Shown: piece by piece, positions 32,023 through 43,649 of the stretch
How the letters are laid out: each line of letters opens with the position of its first letter
Numbering within the stretch: the stretch's first letter is position 1
Assembly: GCA_947069175.1 (NCBI GenBank)
Contig: CAMTDV010000012.1
Coordinates: 39,650,341 to 39,714,340 of the forward strand
Length of the DNA stretch: 64,000 nucleotides
Reading direction: 5' to 3'
From: Scalesia atractyloides
Lineage: Eukaryota; Streptophyta; Magnoliopsida; Asterales; Asteraceae
Translations under genes and position numbers: made by a program
The notes under the pieces: model-generated
Database searches by the model: none
Told to the model about the DNA's origin: nothing
What the model saw: only the letters and a program-made list of their open reading frames with translations

Positions 32023-32645
32023 ACATGCTTATATATACATCGCGCACGTTTCAATTCTCACATATTTAAATCATTCTATATTCTTTAGTCAAGATTTTGT
32101 GATGTTTTCATATTTTTTTTCTCAATCTCATCAAAGTGAGTTCTATGACGGGCATGTAGTAACTGGAAGGGTACAAGTACGGTAATCGAAACGTCCTGTC
32201 TAGGTTGGCATTCGTATAAATCCAATATAACGGACTAGTTTGCCTACTTGGGGACTAACGTTGAGTAGAAGGACATAGGCCAAAGCATGCCACAACAAAC
32301 GTCGTGAGAACTAACCCCACTTTGAGTTGTCACTGTGTCTACACCTGGACACCCTCCGACCTTATACCTTGCAATCATGTTTTACAATTTTCATTCGGGT
32401 GGTGGGAGTGTTAACCGGCCAACACCAATGTGAACCCTACCAGAGCCCAGTAGTCATGGGGGCCCACATGACTACCAAGGCCAAGTATGGGGACATATGG
32501 GGGCCCAAACATGAGCAAAGCCCAAGACATCCTATGGATGTAGCAAATTTATTTTCTTCATTTGTTTTGGTGAATGTTCATTTCTAAATACGACACATGA
32601 CACCTAAAACGTCAAACTCATACTCTCGATACGTATTCATTGTAG
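32023..32645 (+). mobile_element. TRL-C leader with 86-codon open frame
   Basis: The frame at 32,327-32,587 begins MSLCLHLDTLR and ends with SPRHPMDVANLF...VNVHF. It has the same length as the TRL-A counterpart at 9,854-10,114. No domain. Confidence 0.5.
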
Positions 32646-33947
32646 ATGTCTTCTAGTCACTCTCGTAGAGGTAGGAGATCAGGAAAATCACGCAAGCGCA
32701 TGGCTGCCCAAATCCTCAACAAATGGCCGACGTACTTCCCGACATCGTAGTTCAAGTCCAACAAACCCTTGCAGCCAATCCTATCCACCTAATCAATCAA
32801 GAGGGTCAAAATGTTGCTAACCCTCCCCCAAATAGCACCAGGTGCACTTACAAGCACTTTAACTCATGTGAAGGAGTCACTGCTCTTCTTCGTTGGTTCG
32901 AAGAGATGGAGAGTACTTTCCTCAACTGTGATTGTCCCTAATGACCGCAAAGTGAGCTATGCTACTGGACGTTTGTATGGAGTAGCCTCACGTGGTGGAA
33001 TGCTGAGAAGGCAGACGAGGCGCCGAAGCCGCTGTAGCCATAACTTGGGAAGAATTGAGAGAGCTTATGACTAGATGCTTCTGTCCAAGAAGTGAAATTA
33101 AGAAACTAGAGGATGAGTTCTATTCCTTGAAGCAAAAAGAGGGAGATCACATAACCTATAACAAAAGGTTCCTCGAGTTGAATCAAATGGTTCCAAATTG
33201 TTTCACCCCTCTCTACCGTTTGATCGAGCATACATTCGGGACTTCCTTCAAAGATTCAGGACCCTGTAATGAGTACTACACCTGCAACTTTGGAAGCAAC
33301 AATGGAGCTAGCTCCAGAGCTCACTGAAAACCATATTAGAAATGGGGACTTCAAGATGAGAAGAAGAAAGATAAAACACCAACTGAAACCTCAAACTCAA
33401 CCCAAACTGAATCCTCTTCCTAAATCACTACCAAGAGAAAATGAGACGGGCAAAATTTTACGTCACTCAAAGCAGTCAACCAGCTCCACAAACCTTTCCC
33501 CTTCAAGCTATCCCAATCACACAAGTAGCACCCAACTCCACTTACCCAAATAAGAAACCTTACATTGACCCTCACCCTCAATGCAACACCTGCTTTTATC
33601 ACCATCAACATACCATACCCTGTCGATTGTGTGCTAATTGTGGGCGTTATGGTCATCTGAGTAAAACTTGTCGTATCCAAAACCAAGCCCCCCTGCTCGA
33701 AACATGATCAACCCTATCAACAAACCCAATATCCCATGGTTCCACATGTTCGAGCTTGCTTTAATTGTGGTGACCCTACCCATTTTAAAACACGTGCCCT
33801 AGACTGGTTAACATCATTAACGCCCAAGCTCAAGCGAACCCAGTTAACCAAGCAAACCCAGCACCCCTACAAATAAGAGGAAGAGCTTACAACATCAACG
33901 CCAATCAAGTTGAAGTCAATAACGGTGCAAACGAGCAACCCAACTAG
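32646..33947 (+). pseudogene. TRL-C gag, frameshifted
   Basis: The start ATG at 32,646 gives MSSSHSRRGRRSGKSRKRMA. The core shows STRCTYKHFNSCEGVTALLR and WFEEMESTFLNCDCP, missing a few residues relative to TRL-A. LNQMVPNCFTPLYRLIEHTF and CNTCFYHHQHTIPC follow, then the knuckle CANCGRYGHLSKTC and a second knuckle CFNCGDPTHF with its last Cys lost to a deletion. It ends GRAYNINANQVEVN...NEQPN and TAG at 33,945. Four or more frame breaks. No protease follows. Confidence 0.84.
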
Positions 33948-34888
33948 CCTTCCAACATCAAGAAACAAGATCCACTCCAACCGTTTATTCTTAATTTTTT
34001 CTATAAATTTCATTCCTTGTTTAAATTATTTAAGATATCTTTTGTTTCAATTTGGGAATTAATGTATCAAAATTTTAATGCTAATCGATATCATTGTTTT
34101 ATGTCATGTCTCTATTCATCGATTTAAAATTTCATGTCGTCATACATCACGACGCACCTCGTCTTATCATTTAAAGAAGTTGGGTCATGTCTCACTTTTT
34201 TTCATAGACTGACCCCTTCATCATAACACACGAGAGAGGTACCGTCGTCATTCAGTCATGTATTCTTTTAGATTTGAGAATCAAGCTTTGGCTATTGTGT
34301 TTGTTTATGTTTTGTAGTTTTTAGGACGAGACACATAGAACTAATCATAACTTACTGACAAAGCCAATGAAAATTTGACAAGAATATGGTGGGTACGCCG
34401 CTGGTACTTCCTACAGATAAGTATTCTTGTCAAAAGATTAAAAGCATTGTCAGGCGGTTATGAGAAGTTCCGTGTAATATCGTCATGGTTGAAGTTTTTC
34501 GTCTGGTGGTATAATTTATCTTTTCAACGCATCGATTTTCTCAAAACTCTTATGCATGAGATCATATCCAGTCAATCAACTCTGTGTATGAACGCTTCTC
34601 ATCTTAGGCATCAAAAAGTGATTCCTGTAGCAGGGTATTCAACCCTTACTAGGAACGTTACCGCCTCAATCAGAATTCAAAATTTCACACTCCTCTTGTT
34701 ATGTAATCCTCGAATCCAAGCATCACCCCTCTCTTTTCTGCTAAGAGATATTTAGAATTTAGTCAGTGTACGTTGAGAGTTAAAGCAAGAACCTGAGTTT
34801 ACCCGAGAATGCGAGGTCTTAACGCATGAGAAATACCCGCATATCTTTCCATTTATATCTATTACTTAAATTTCGGACGAAATTTCTA
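33948..34888 (+). mobile_element. TRL-C 3' noncoding region
   Basis: Single copy of the segment duplicated in TRL-A. A perfect 13-bp stem (34,374-34,386 with 34,432-34,444) encloses a loop nearly identical to that of TRL-A. No protein. Confidence 0.72.
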
Positions 34889-34902
34889 AAAGTAGGGGAT
34901 AT
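34889..34902 (+). promoter_or_regulatory. TRL-C polypurine tract
   Basis: AAAGTAGGGGATAT immediately before the LTR, matching TRL-A. Confidence 0.78.
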
Positions 34903-35038
34903 TATAACATTTATAAAAAAACGGGTGTCAACCGCTCCTTTGAAAATCAAGTATTTATTTGAAGTTCGTTGCGCATTTAGTTGTGTTATTTAAATTGATA
35001 TTTATAGTTAATCAATAAATAATTAATTAAGACCTATA

Positions 35039-35069
<31 letters not shown>
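35039..35069. repeat. AT dinucleotide microsatellite
   Basis: About 15 uninterrupted AT units. Confidence 0.95.
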
Positions 35070-35072
<3 letters not shown>

Positions 35073-35079
35073 TAAACAA

Positions 35080-35157
35080 AACGGGCGACCGGGAGTCGAA
35101 CCCGGGTCCCCACAAACCCGCACACACCGAAACACCGCTGGACCACACACACCGTTG
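35080..35157 (-). other. tRNA-like module 4, antisense, TRL-C
   Basis: The best Pol III match of the set. The minus strand has TGGTCCAGCGG as A-box. About 40 nt later comes CCGGG, TTCGACT, CCCGG, a perfect T-arm with consensus B-box GGTTCGACTCC. The acceptor stem does not pair. Confidence 0.72.
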
Positions 35158-35385
35158 TGTAGGTTTAGCAGCATGTAAAATTTAAATAAAACCCGCGAAG
35201 TCGCCTGCAAGAAACAAAACAGTAACCGCCGAAACTGATTCAAAAAATCACCATCAACGGTTTCGTTTCGCAATTGATCGAGTATAACCAAAATCCAACC
35301 TTAATTTCATTAAAAACTGACCGAATTCAATGATTGACATAAAAACCAAAAGATAGTTAACTATAACTGAAATCGATGATTTGCT

Positions 35386-35394
35386 CTATAAATA
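35386..35394 (+). promoter_or_regulatory. TATA box of TRL-C LTR
   Basis: CTATAAATA, followed about 30 bp on by a CA-rich start region. Modules 1-3 are downstream, module 4 upstream. Confidence 0.65.
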
Positions 35395-35653
35395 TCGAAG
35401 CACCCCATCGCATTTTCACTCGCTCAAACTCTCAATCATTACCCTCTTGAAATTTGCTGCGTCTGAATCCTAGGAGAAGACAAGGCCGTAAGTGTCTGGT
35501 ATAACCATGTTCAATCTTTCTTTTAATACATTTCAATCCTCTATATAACAAGTGTTTAAATTAAACACAGTCGGATCTTGATTCTGGGATTTTGCTAATG
35601 AAGAAGATGAAGTTCTAAGAGATTATATGTATAATTAAAATGGATTCTAAACC

Positions 35654-35730
35654 GGGTTAGACACACAGTCTAGTGGTGGACTGTGTGCAAACATAACACA
35701 CATATCCCGGGTTCGATCCTTGAACATCAC
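35654..35730 (+). other. tRNA-like module 3, TRL-C
   Basis: GGGTTAGACACACAGTC header. CACACAGTCTA pairs with TGGACTGTGTG with one G-T pair. The B-box is GGGTTCGATCC. Confidence 0.73.
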
Positions 35731-35819
35731 CGATCTTCTGAGTTAAAATCCATTTTTTCTAAACCTAATTAAACGCTTTACAGTAAGTTAATAAGTATAT
35801 TAAAATTCCTATTATTAAT

Positions 35820-35902
35820 GGGTTAGACACCTAGCCCAAATGGTAGGGCTGGGTGCATCACAAGGTGTTGGTCGTGGGTTCGAGGCGGGTTATGTGCACC
35901 GG
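35820..35902 (+). other. tRNA-like module 2, TRL-C
   Basis: GGGTTAGACACCTAGCCC header. CCTAGCCC pairs with GGGCTGGG. The B-box and T-arm read GTCGTGGGTTCGAGGC, as in tRNA-Lys-type T-arms. Confidence 0.72.
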
Positions 35903-35989
35903 TTCAACAAATTTTAAAACTTTTTAAAATAAATAATTTCTGAAATATCCTAATTAGTATATAAGAATAATAAAATCAGAGATTATTTC

Positions 35990-36067
35990 GGGTTAGACAC
36001 GTAGCTCAGTTGGTAGAGCTGTGTGCAACATATGGGAGGTCAGGAGTTCGAACCTCACACGCTGCCA
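35990..36067 (+). other. tRNA-like module 1 (Lys-like), TRL-C
   Basis: GGGTTAGACACG header, perfect A-box and D-arm TAGCTCAGTTGGTAGAGC, and B-box AGTTCGAACCTC. Confidence 0.77.
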
Positions 36068-37059
36068 ATAACAAACGAGTCCGGCCGGTTGTTGACCAGT
36101 CAACCCTGCAAAAAGGTTAATTTTTTAATATTTAAAATCCTTTTTTATTTTCACTAAAAATTAATTAAAAATACTTAAAATAAGTTTTAAAGCTTAAAAT
36201 TTGTATTAATTACCATCAAAATAACCTAAAAATCTAATAAAAAGCATTAATTAAAATATTAACTTTTATTTACTAAAAAATTACTACGTTATTACTTAGG
36301 TTAGTTTTCTCTCGTGGTTAAATCCCAAACTTGTGCCATTCGTCATCAGATCAAGGAAACGCACCCACTGTGAGTGAATTCTTACAAATTCCCCTTTTTA
36401 TTCATTTTTGAGTGTATCATGTGTCGTTTACATATTTTTTTTTCTAACACTTGTGCTATTACTATTATATGATCTAACGTGTGATGTAAATGTTATTTGT
36501 TGTATTGTGTGTTTACATTTTTGTCAGTTGCGTGCAATCATTCACATTAGGGCCATCAGTTCCTCGTTGGAGACGAGTTGAGCATCGCGTGCTCATTATA
36601 TCAGCTATGTATTGATCCTTGATCTCATTGTTCATCATTTGTTGTGCTTGTGTGTGCATTGATTGATATTATGTGGTTTATGGTTAGATTTACATATGCG
36701 TATACTCATATTTGGTTTATGCACATTTTTATTTAAATAACCAATATAACTAATTCGTTCAAATGTTTAAATAAGATTCACTCGCCAACTTTTGTTGACC
36801 CAAAACCCTATTTTTACACAAGAGACAAGTGGACAGGTTGAAGCAAGGAACACATAGAAAATTGCCTTAGAAGAAAAATAAAGAAGTCATGAATGTTGTG
36901 TTTAAAACATATTGTGCTTGTATGTATACGTGGTTGTTGTAATTTATCTTTTTTACATTGGAAATAATAAATATGAAACTTTATAGTAAATGTCATGAGC
37001 TTTGATGAAAACCCAATCATGCCCCGACTGCCATTTCCGCTGCGGGTTAGGGTGTGACA

Positions 37060-38009
37060 GGGATTGTCTTAGTCACAACTAGGGGCTAGGCCCCAATTTT
37101 ATTAATAACATGGTCTAGGCCCAATAACACGGATTACATGGGCTAGGCCCAATAACAAGGATAACATGGGCGAGGCCCAATAACACGGATAACATGGGCG
37201 AGACCCAATAACACGGATAACAAATTTATTACAACTGGTATGTAGCTATGGGATTAGATGATAACAGATCACTGTGCGTAAATAGGATGATGACAATAGT
37301 AACCATTAATCACGTAGTGACCAAGGTGCAAAAGTTATAGATCTATCGATTTTGAGACATGCTCCACTCCTGGTTTGTTAACCGGTTAGGAGTGCTTTTG
37401 TGATCCCAATGATGTTAGAGTTGTCTCGGTTTGGTTACATACTTATGTCACATAGGTCAGTGTATTAGCTACACACTGACTGATCCTTAGATTCCATAGG
37501 CATCCTACATACTATGATTTCAATACCGGTTTACAAATATAACAGAAAACATTTCAATATCGGTTCACAGACATGACAGAAAACATTTCAATACCGGTTT
37601 ACAGATACGATTGAAAACATTTTATCACCAGTTTACAAAACATAACAGTTATATGCATCGGCTTACAAAAAGCACAGGAAACATTTAAATACTGTTATAC
37701 AGATATGACATTTCAAATGCTTTGGGATACAATGATCTCACAAACTGGTTTTCGAATGCAAGATTTCAAATGTTTTTAAGATTCTTTTGATACAGAACAA
37801 AAAAACTATGAACTCGTCAACTTTATGCTGACTTTTCGCATGTTCTTTCTGAGGTTATGATTACAAGTATGGCACGGATGGAATAGTGGAATCCATGGGT
37901 AATCGGGGACTTAGCAAGCGTTCACTGTCTAAAAGTCTTAGCACTCACATTTATTTCCGCTGTGCAATGAAGATACCAGTTTAGTTCACGCCCAGCTCTG
38001 ATGCTATGG

Positions 38010-38010
<1 letters not shown>
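37060..38010 (-). mobile_element. Probable gypsy leader remnant with primer site
   Basis: No protein. Repeated ATACCGGTTTACAGA-like words occur at 37,520-37,660. At 37,994-38,006 the minus strand reads AGCATCAGAGCT, resembling a Met-tRNA primer site. The LTR that should follow on the right is replaced by AT-rich DNA. Low certainty. Confidence 0.35.
37105..37222. repeat. 28-bp tandem repeat, about four units
   Basis: Units read AACATGGGCGAGGCCCAATA and then ACACGGAT with minor changes. GGGC...GCCC makes each unit weakly palindromic. Confidence 0.85.
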
Positions 38011-38048
<38 letters not shown>

Positions 38049-38050
38049 TA
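38011..38050. repeat. AT-rich microsatellite
   Basis: AT dinucleotides with one TTAA interruption. Confidence 0.9.
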
Positions 38051-38138
38051 TATAGTCTAAGAGATGTCCCACCATATTTGAGAAAATTGAGAATATATTC
38101 TAGACCAATAGCTTAAAATTGACTATATACATATATGT

Positions 38139-38836
38139 TGTTGGACCTACAAAAGTACAGATGATATTCAAAAATCAAAACATGAATAAGAGATCAAGAA
38201 ATAAATACTTGATGAAGCAATTCCTCCCGAAGATTGTAAATCTTGAACACCTAAATTAGAGCACCTGTTGAAGACAAGCTAACATTTGTTGGAAGCCTTG
38301 GAACTGATGTTCATGAAGAAAAAGGTCAATTCAAAGTCCTAAAGTCTATTGAAGCAAAGGTTTGATGATGAAGACCAAACATCCGTCCAGCCAAACAGAT
38401 GTTTAGACCAAAGCAGTAGAGGATAGCTTAATAGTTTTTTTCCCAATGTAATAGTAAGCTTTTAACAGTGTTTAGCATAGTTAGATTAGATGTTTGATTC
38501 CATTGATGTTTGCAACATCTGTGGAATCTTTTCTATTAGGAATGTTGATGTCAGCCAATCACAAACAGACATTTGTACTTAGAATAAATAGATCTCACCT
38601 GTTGGAGATATATTTATCACTTCACACACATTCTCTTTTTACGAATAGTTTTGTGAATGATCAGGCTGAGGGTGGATATTGTAAAATCATTTTGTAAAAC
38701 TTTTGTAATCATTTGAATTAATTGAAAAACAGTTGTTAATGATATCTTCCTACTTGTAAATTTATTATTTGAAATGCAATTATAATTACCTGTTTTAACT
38801 TTCTTAATTCACAAGTATCAAACTCAGAACATAACA
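38139..38836 (+). mobile_element. NAL-1 5' LTR
   Basis: 698 bp, clearly homologous to 45,674-46,375 through shared blocks such as GATGTCAGCCAATCACAAAC. Confidence 0.88.
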
Positions 38837-39092
38837 GCTGATATCGGAGCTTGGTCATGTTAAAGTTGATTTCACAATCAGTTTAACATACAGAGAATCA
38901 GCTCACAAAGATCCAAATTTGTTTGTAGCTCAGAGTAGTAAGTGTTAAACTCAATAGTGTCTAACATAATACTATGTTCTCCTATAAAAGATCAAAAGAG
39001 AACGTTACTCAATAACCATGATTCCCTTGTCAGGTGTTACATAAGCAAACCACTGATGCTTGTCAGATCGGATTACAATACTTGTAATCAAA

Positions 39093-40974
39093 ATGTCTCT
39101 AAACTTAAAACCACTCCATAACTATCTTCCATACCTTGTGAAAACAGATGCCAACAAAGAGTTTCATACTATCATCGATCTTCTCACATCATCAAAATAT
39201 CTCAACATCCTCAATGCTAATGCACCTATTAATCTTGCAAATCTTCGTGAATTTGGGGCAAACCCGATTACTTCATGATAAAAGCCCTATGTCATCGCTT
39301 CAAAAGTAAAAATTGTTGATATCCAGATTACACCAGAGTTAATCTCAACTACCTTCGCCCTGAATGATGAAACATGTATAATTTTTTTTTCTAAAACTGA
39401 TCTCCAAAATGAATTCATAGAGAGGGGGCATAATGCACAAATGGTAGGGGCAACAATTTCTAAACCAAATTCTCACCTGCAATGAAATTTTTCTTCCATA
39501 CCCTACTCATATGTCTATCACCAAAAACCACATTTTACAATGAAATTCCTTAAAGAACACGATATTTAAGATATGCCATTTTAGCAAATGCAAACTATAA
39601 GATATCCAAAACTCTGTTTCTTGTTATGGTTGCAAATTTAAAAGCCAAGAAAGAGAACAAAACTAAAGCCTTTATCTTCTACCCTAGAATTTTATGTTTT
39701 ATTTTTACAAAGGGTCTTGGCACAAAACATATTTGTATAGGGAGAAGCCCTACAAATTAGAAGTCTTTCCATGAAACATTCACCTACATGATGGGCAAGG
39801 GTTAAGAAAATGAGGGTTAAAAAAATGTTTTACAAACCCAAGTAACAGATATTACAACATCTGTTGCTGAGCCCACTGCTCCTCGTGACCACAGTCCCCA
39901 ACCCAACACTATGGAACACACACCAGCCATTCCCACAAAGACCATTTCTATCTGAAAGCCCAAATCCAAATGAGAAACAACAAAAATGGTAAGTCTGGAG
40001 GACGAGGTGGTATAGGAACCTGCTAAAAGACAAAAGCAACATTTGTTGTTACTTCCTCACAACATATGCAATCATATCAACCTATCTAAACTCCTCACAT
40101 ATCCTCATAAAAGGATTTTATTGTAAGCACAAGGGACCCACATCAAGAGGGAGATGTCTCAATTGAGCATTTCTTCTGAAGCTCCTCTCCCATGGCTGCT
40201 TTTCTTTACACACCACCACCCACCATACTTGTATTATCCACTATCCAACCATTGTTTGATGTAATAGATCAAAGCGACTTGGGTAAAATCAGTTCCTCTC
40301 ACTCACCAATCACTAGGAGCTCACCTCTACAACTGACTAAGCCAAGTCATGTCTTTGATAACCTACAAACATAGGAGGCTATACTTCTTGTGTCTCAAGA
40401 GACACTTGCAGGTTGTTTAAGTGAGGTAGCTACTACACCTGTAGAGACAACAGTCTCACAGATGGACATAGTTACATTATTAAGACCTCCTTGAAGGCAA
40501 CAACTGCTAAGTGTACAATTTGACACTCTATAGCATCTGGAAGTCCTAGTACCGAGAAAAAGGGGATCCTGGTTCAAAACCAAGTACAACCATCTCTGGA
40601 GGGAAATCGGATGATCCTATTAATTTAGGTGATGAATTAAGATACAAAGAATTGATGGATATACTATCTAAGTTAGAATCTTCTATGGCTGAGATAAAAG
40701 ACATGATAAAGATCTTGGTGCAAAACTCTAAGCCTCCCCCAACAAATGCAGAGCTTGAAAAAAAGGTTTGGTTCCATGCCCAATCCTATCATCAACTCCA
40801 AAAGCACTCTGAAGATGCCACCCACAACATACACATGGAAATGATCAGAAATATGATTAAAGCCAGATACAATGATACAAAAGCTGAGATCCAAGCCATA
40901 TAAGATCATCTTCTCCAAGAAACTAGCATCAATCCAACCAGGTATCCTGTAGATGATGCTAAAAAGGGGGAAGT
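39093..40974 (+). pseudogene. NAL-1 unrecognised gag-like protein, N-terminal part
   Basis: Starts MSLNLKPLHNYLPYLVKTDA, with EFHTIIDLLTSSKYLNILNA and an LREF motif. After stops at 39,276 it continues in frame as ITPELISTTFALNDETCIIF, and after another shift as a hydrophobic stretch with LVMVANLKAKKENKTKAFIF. A helical, probably coiled-coil piece lies at 40,652-40,903 (MMDILSKLESSMAEIKDMIK). The layout recalls gag-like proteins of large non-autonomous plant LTR elements, by memory only. No catalytic motif is visible. Confidence 0.5.
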
Positions 40975-43128
40975 TGTCACACCCCAACCGATGGCGGAAA
41001 CATCGGAGTGAGACGAACAAGATTGCTCGAGACTTCATAAAACTATTGTGACAATATTTAATTCAAACCGATTCCATTTATAAATAAAATTTGTCAAGTA
41101 TATCACAAGAAATCAAAGTACAACAATTGGAAACCTCAAAGTATAACAAAGCTCAATAAATATACAGTGATAAAATCTAGTAATTCTAGATGCGTTTCTA
41201 AGTCGTCCCTACTAGATTTCGTCAATCAACATCCTCAACCTGACATGTTTAAAAGTATAGTTCAACACACAAGGCATTGACGAGTACACAAGTTTAATAT
41301 AGCATAAGTATGAAAAAGGTTTAAACTAATCCACATGGCAAAAATAGTTAACTAGATTAATGTATCAAGGCATGCAATTTTACAAGTCAACCCTCTGATT
41401 ACCGCAAGAATTAAAGACTTAACATGACCACAAGACTGTGGGCGGTGCTTACTCCTATAGCGCTATACATGTTAAGAGGAGGCTTGTACGAAGTTAATGA
41501 TAAGCGAATCACATAAGAATGTTTCAAGAATACAAATCAAGTATCACGTATTTAAGCATGTATAATGTATTGTTTGTGTTTGCATAAAGTATAAATGTGT
41601 TTGCGTGTATTTTGATAGGTTAAACACATTGCACCTAAAAAGTGTAAAGCGAAAAAGGGGCTTTCAAGTGTACTCACGGTTTTGCAAAGCTTCCTTTGGA
41701 AATCCCGTGAAGAGTTGGAGAGTTTGAAGGATGGAACACCGAGTTATCCTACATGAGGAAGCATAGGTGTGTAAGTATTTGGATAATAACGGAGGGTTCG
41801 GATTTGGAACTAAAGTATGTAAATTCAAGAAAGTAATTATCTAGTCTTAAACACTCGTTTTTGACACTATATATATCCCGTATGGGTTGTTGTGATTTCA
41901 TGGGTTAAGTTCCCATTATAATTTTAACCGAGAGATTCAAATCTTTAGATAATATAACCTAATGTTAGGACAAGTAACCATATGATCATTGTCAAAGGTT
42001 TGGTTATGTATAAGTCTATTTACGTATATATTATATAGTATATATTAAGTTCATCATATATGTCATAGATTATCATAGAAGTCATGCATGGAGGTAGGAT
42101 GATAAGCATCCATTAAACCTTGTTGTATGATTCACCAATACAAAAACCGTCACATGGACGATTTGGATGGTCATGAATGAAATGAAAGAATACTTCACCA
42201 AACTATACATCGATCAAGTAAGCAAGCTAGGTGCATGCATCCCGAACATGGTAACGTTTGGGGACGTGTCGTAGCCTTGTTACTCGATTGAAGGTTAAAC
42301 ATAATTTAGTGGTTACTTAGAATTCATCAAGTGAGGTGGTGGATTGAAAGTAGGATAGCCAAGGCTTCTAAGTAATCACACCTTCACCAAAACACAAGCC
42401 TTGTCAAGCTTGGATGGTCTCAATACTTGTGGGTTAGAATCCTTACAAAATCAGAAAGTTGAGGTGTTTTACACCTCCTAATTTGTATAAAAAAAACCTT
42501 GCCTTAGCTCCCTAACAATGGACTTGATTAGGGGCACAAGTTTGTCAAGAAAAGCATGTTTAAATAAAGTTTACAAGTTCATCTTCTAAAACAGAAAGTT
42601 CTAGACTTAAAAGTGGTATTGTTCCACCTTGATTTTCCATGGAAAACCTATGGTAAAATCCTTAGAGGCATTACAAACATTGTAGAGGAAGAAAAAAATG
42701 AAGAAAACAAGAAAATAATGATGTTCTAAAAAGAAAACAACAAGCAGAAAGTTATAGGCACTTTGGACCTCAAAAATTATGAGATTTCACCTAGTTTACC
42801 CAAGGCAACTTGTGAAAACCTTTCCTAAGAGTTGTCCAAGTGTTGTACAAGAAAGAATAAGAAGAAATTAGAAGGAGAAGTGAGTTAAAACTCACATTTA
42901 ATGGCTGGAACTTTCTAAGGTGTTGCTGAAAAACTCAGCTAAGTTTGAGTGTGTTTTTGAGAGTGTTAGAGGGTTGTAAAGTGGGATAAAGGATGGGGAA
43001 GTGCTCATTATATAGGGAAGGGATTAGGGTTTCAATGGGTTGGGCTTTGAATATGATTAGTGGGTAATTAACCTCGAAACAAGACAACTAAACCCGTCCT
43101 AAAGACTGCGATCGGAATCTGCCCAACC

Positions 43129-43131
<3 letters not shown>

Positions 43132-43163
<32 letters not shown>

Positions 43164-43203
43164 TATATATATTATATATATATATATATAATATATATAT
43201 GTA
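43132..43203. repeat. AT-rich microsatellite
   Basis: TA/AT runs in several blocks inside the solo LTR. Confidence 0.92.
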
Positions 43204-43649
43204 TATATTTCTTTTTATTTTAACATTATAAGGTGTATATTTGTTGTATGTTCAGGTGTTACATGTTATTTAATATATGACCAACATGTAAAAAGGCCTA
43301 ATATGCAAGCGAACATGAAAACATGTGTTAAACAAGTATGTAAACACAGGTTTTGTGTTGTAATAACAAAAGAAGTACTGTAAGGATTAAACAAGTATGT
43401 GTAATGTATAATGAAGTGTCAATTATGCATAAGTCTCATAATCGAATAGTAAAGTGTTTAATGCTTACGAATTAAGAATTAATAATGATTGTTTACAAGT
43501 TAATCTTATGCTTATGGGAATCACGTATGTATCAAAGTCTTTGTTTTGGCATCATCTGTTCTAGGGGAGATTGTTGGAATTGAACCCTATAAAAGAACAG
43601 ATGATGGAAAGCCAAAATATACTACAACCTCTGATCCTAATGATAATCT

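Larger units (their letters stand above)
32023..37059 (+). mobile_element. TRL-C, interior and 3' LTR
   Basis: Plus-strand relative of TRL-A with leader, gag, conserved stem-loop, purine tract and 3' LTR. The 5' LTR and primer site are displaced to the left by the TRL-B insertion. From about 32,045 the leader aligns with the TRL-A leader read on the minus strand from about 10,405. Confidence 0.85.
34903..37059 (+). mobile_element. TRL-C 3' LTR
   Basis: Starts TATAACAT where TGTAACAT is expected (one change) and ends GGGTGTGACA. Diverged from TRL-A, but modules, TATA box and the end sequence CGCTGCGGGT are in the same order. Confidence 0.85.

Noticed and set aside
37110..37222. CRISPR-like array
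   Set aside because: Four contiguous 28-bp units without unique spacers; a plain minisatellite in plant DNA.
40975..43263. Solo LTR ending at GGTGTTACA 43,263 instead of 44,340
   Set aside because: The flank at 43,264 does not match the left flank GAAGT, whereas AAAGT at 44,341 does with one change. The sequence at 44,164-44,340 also reads as an LTR start.
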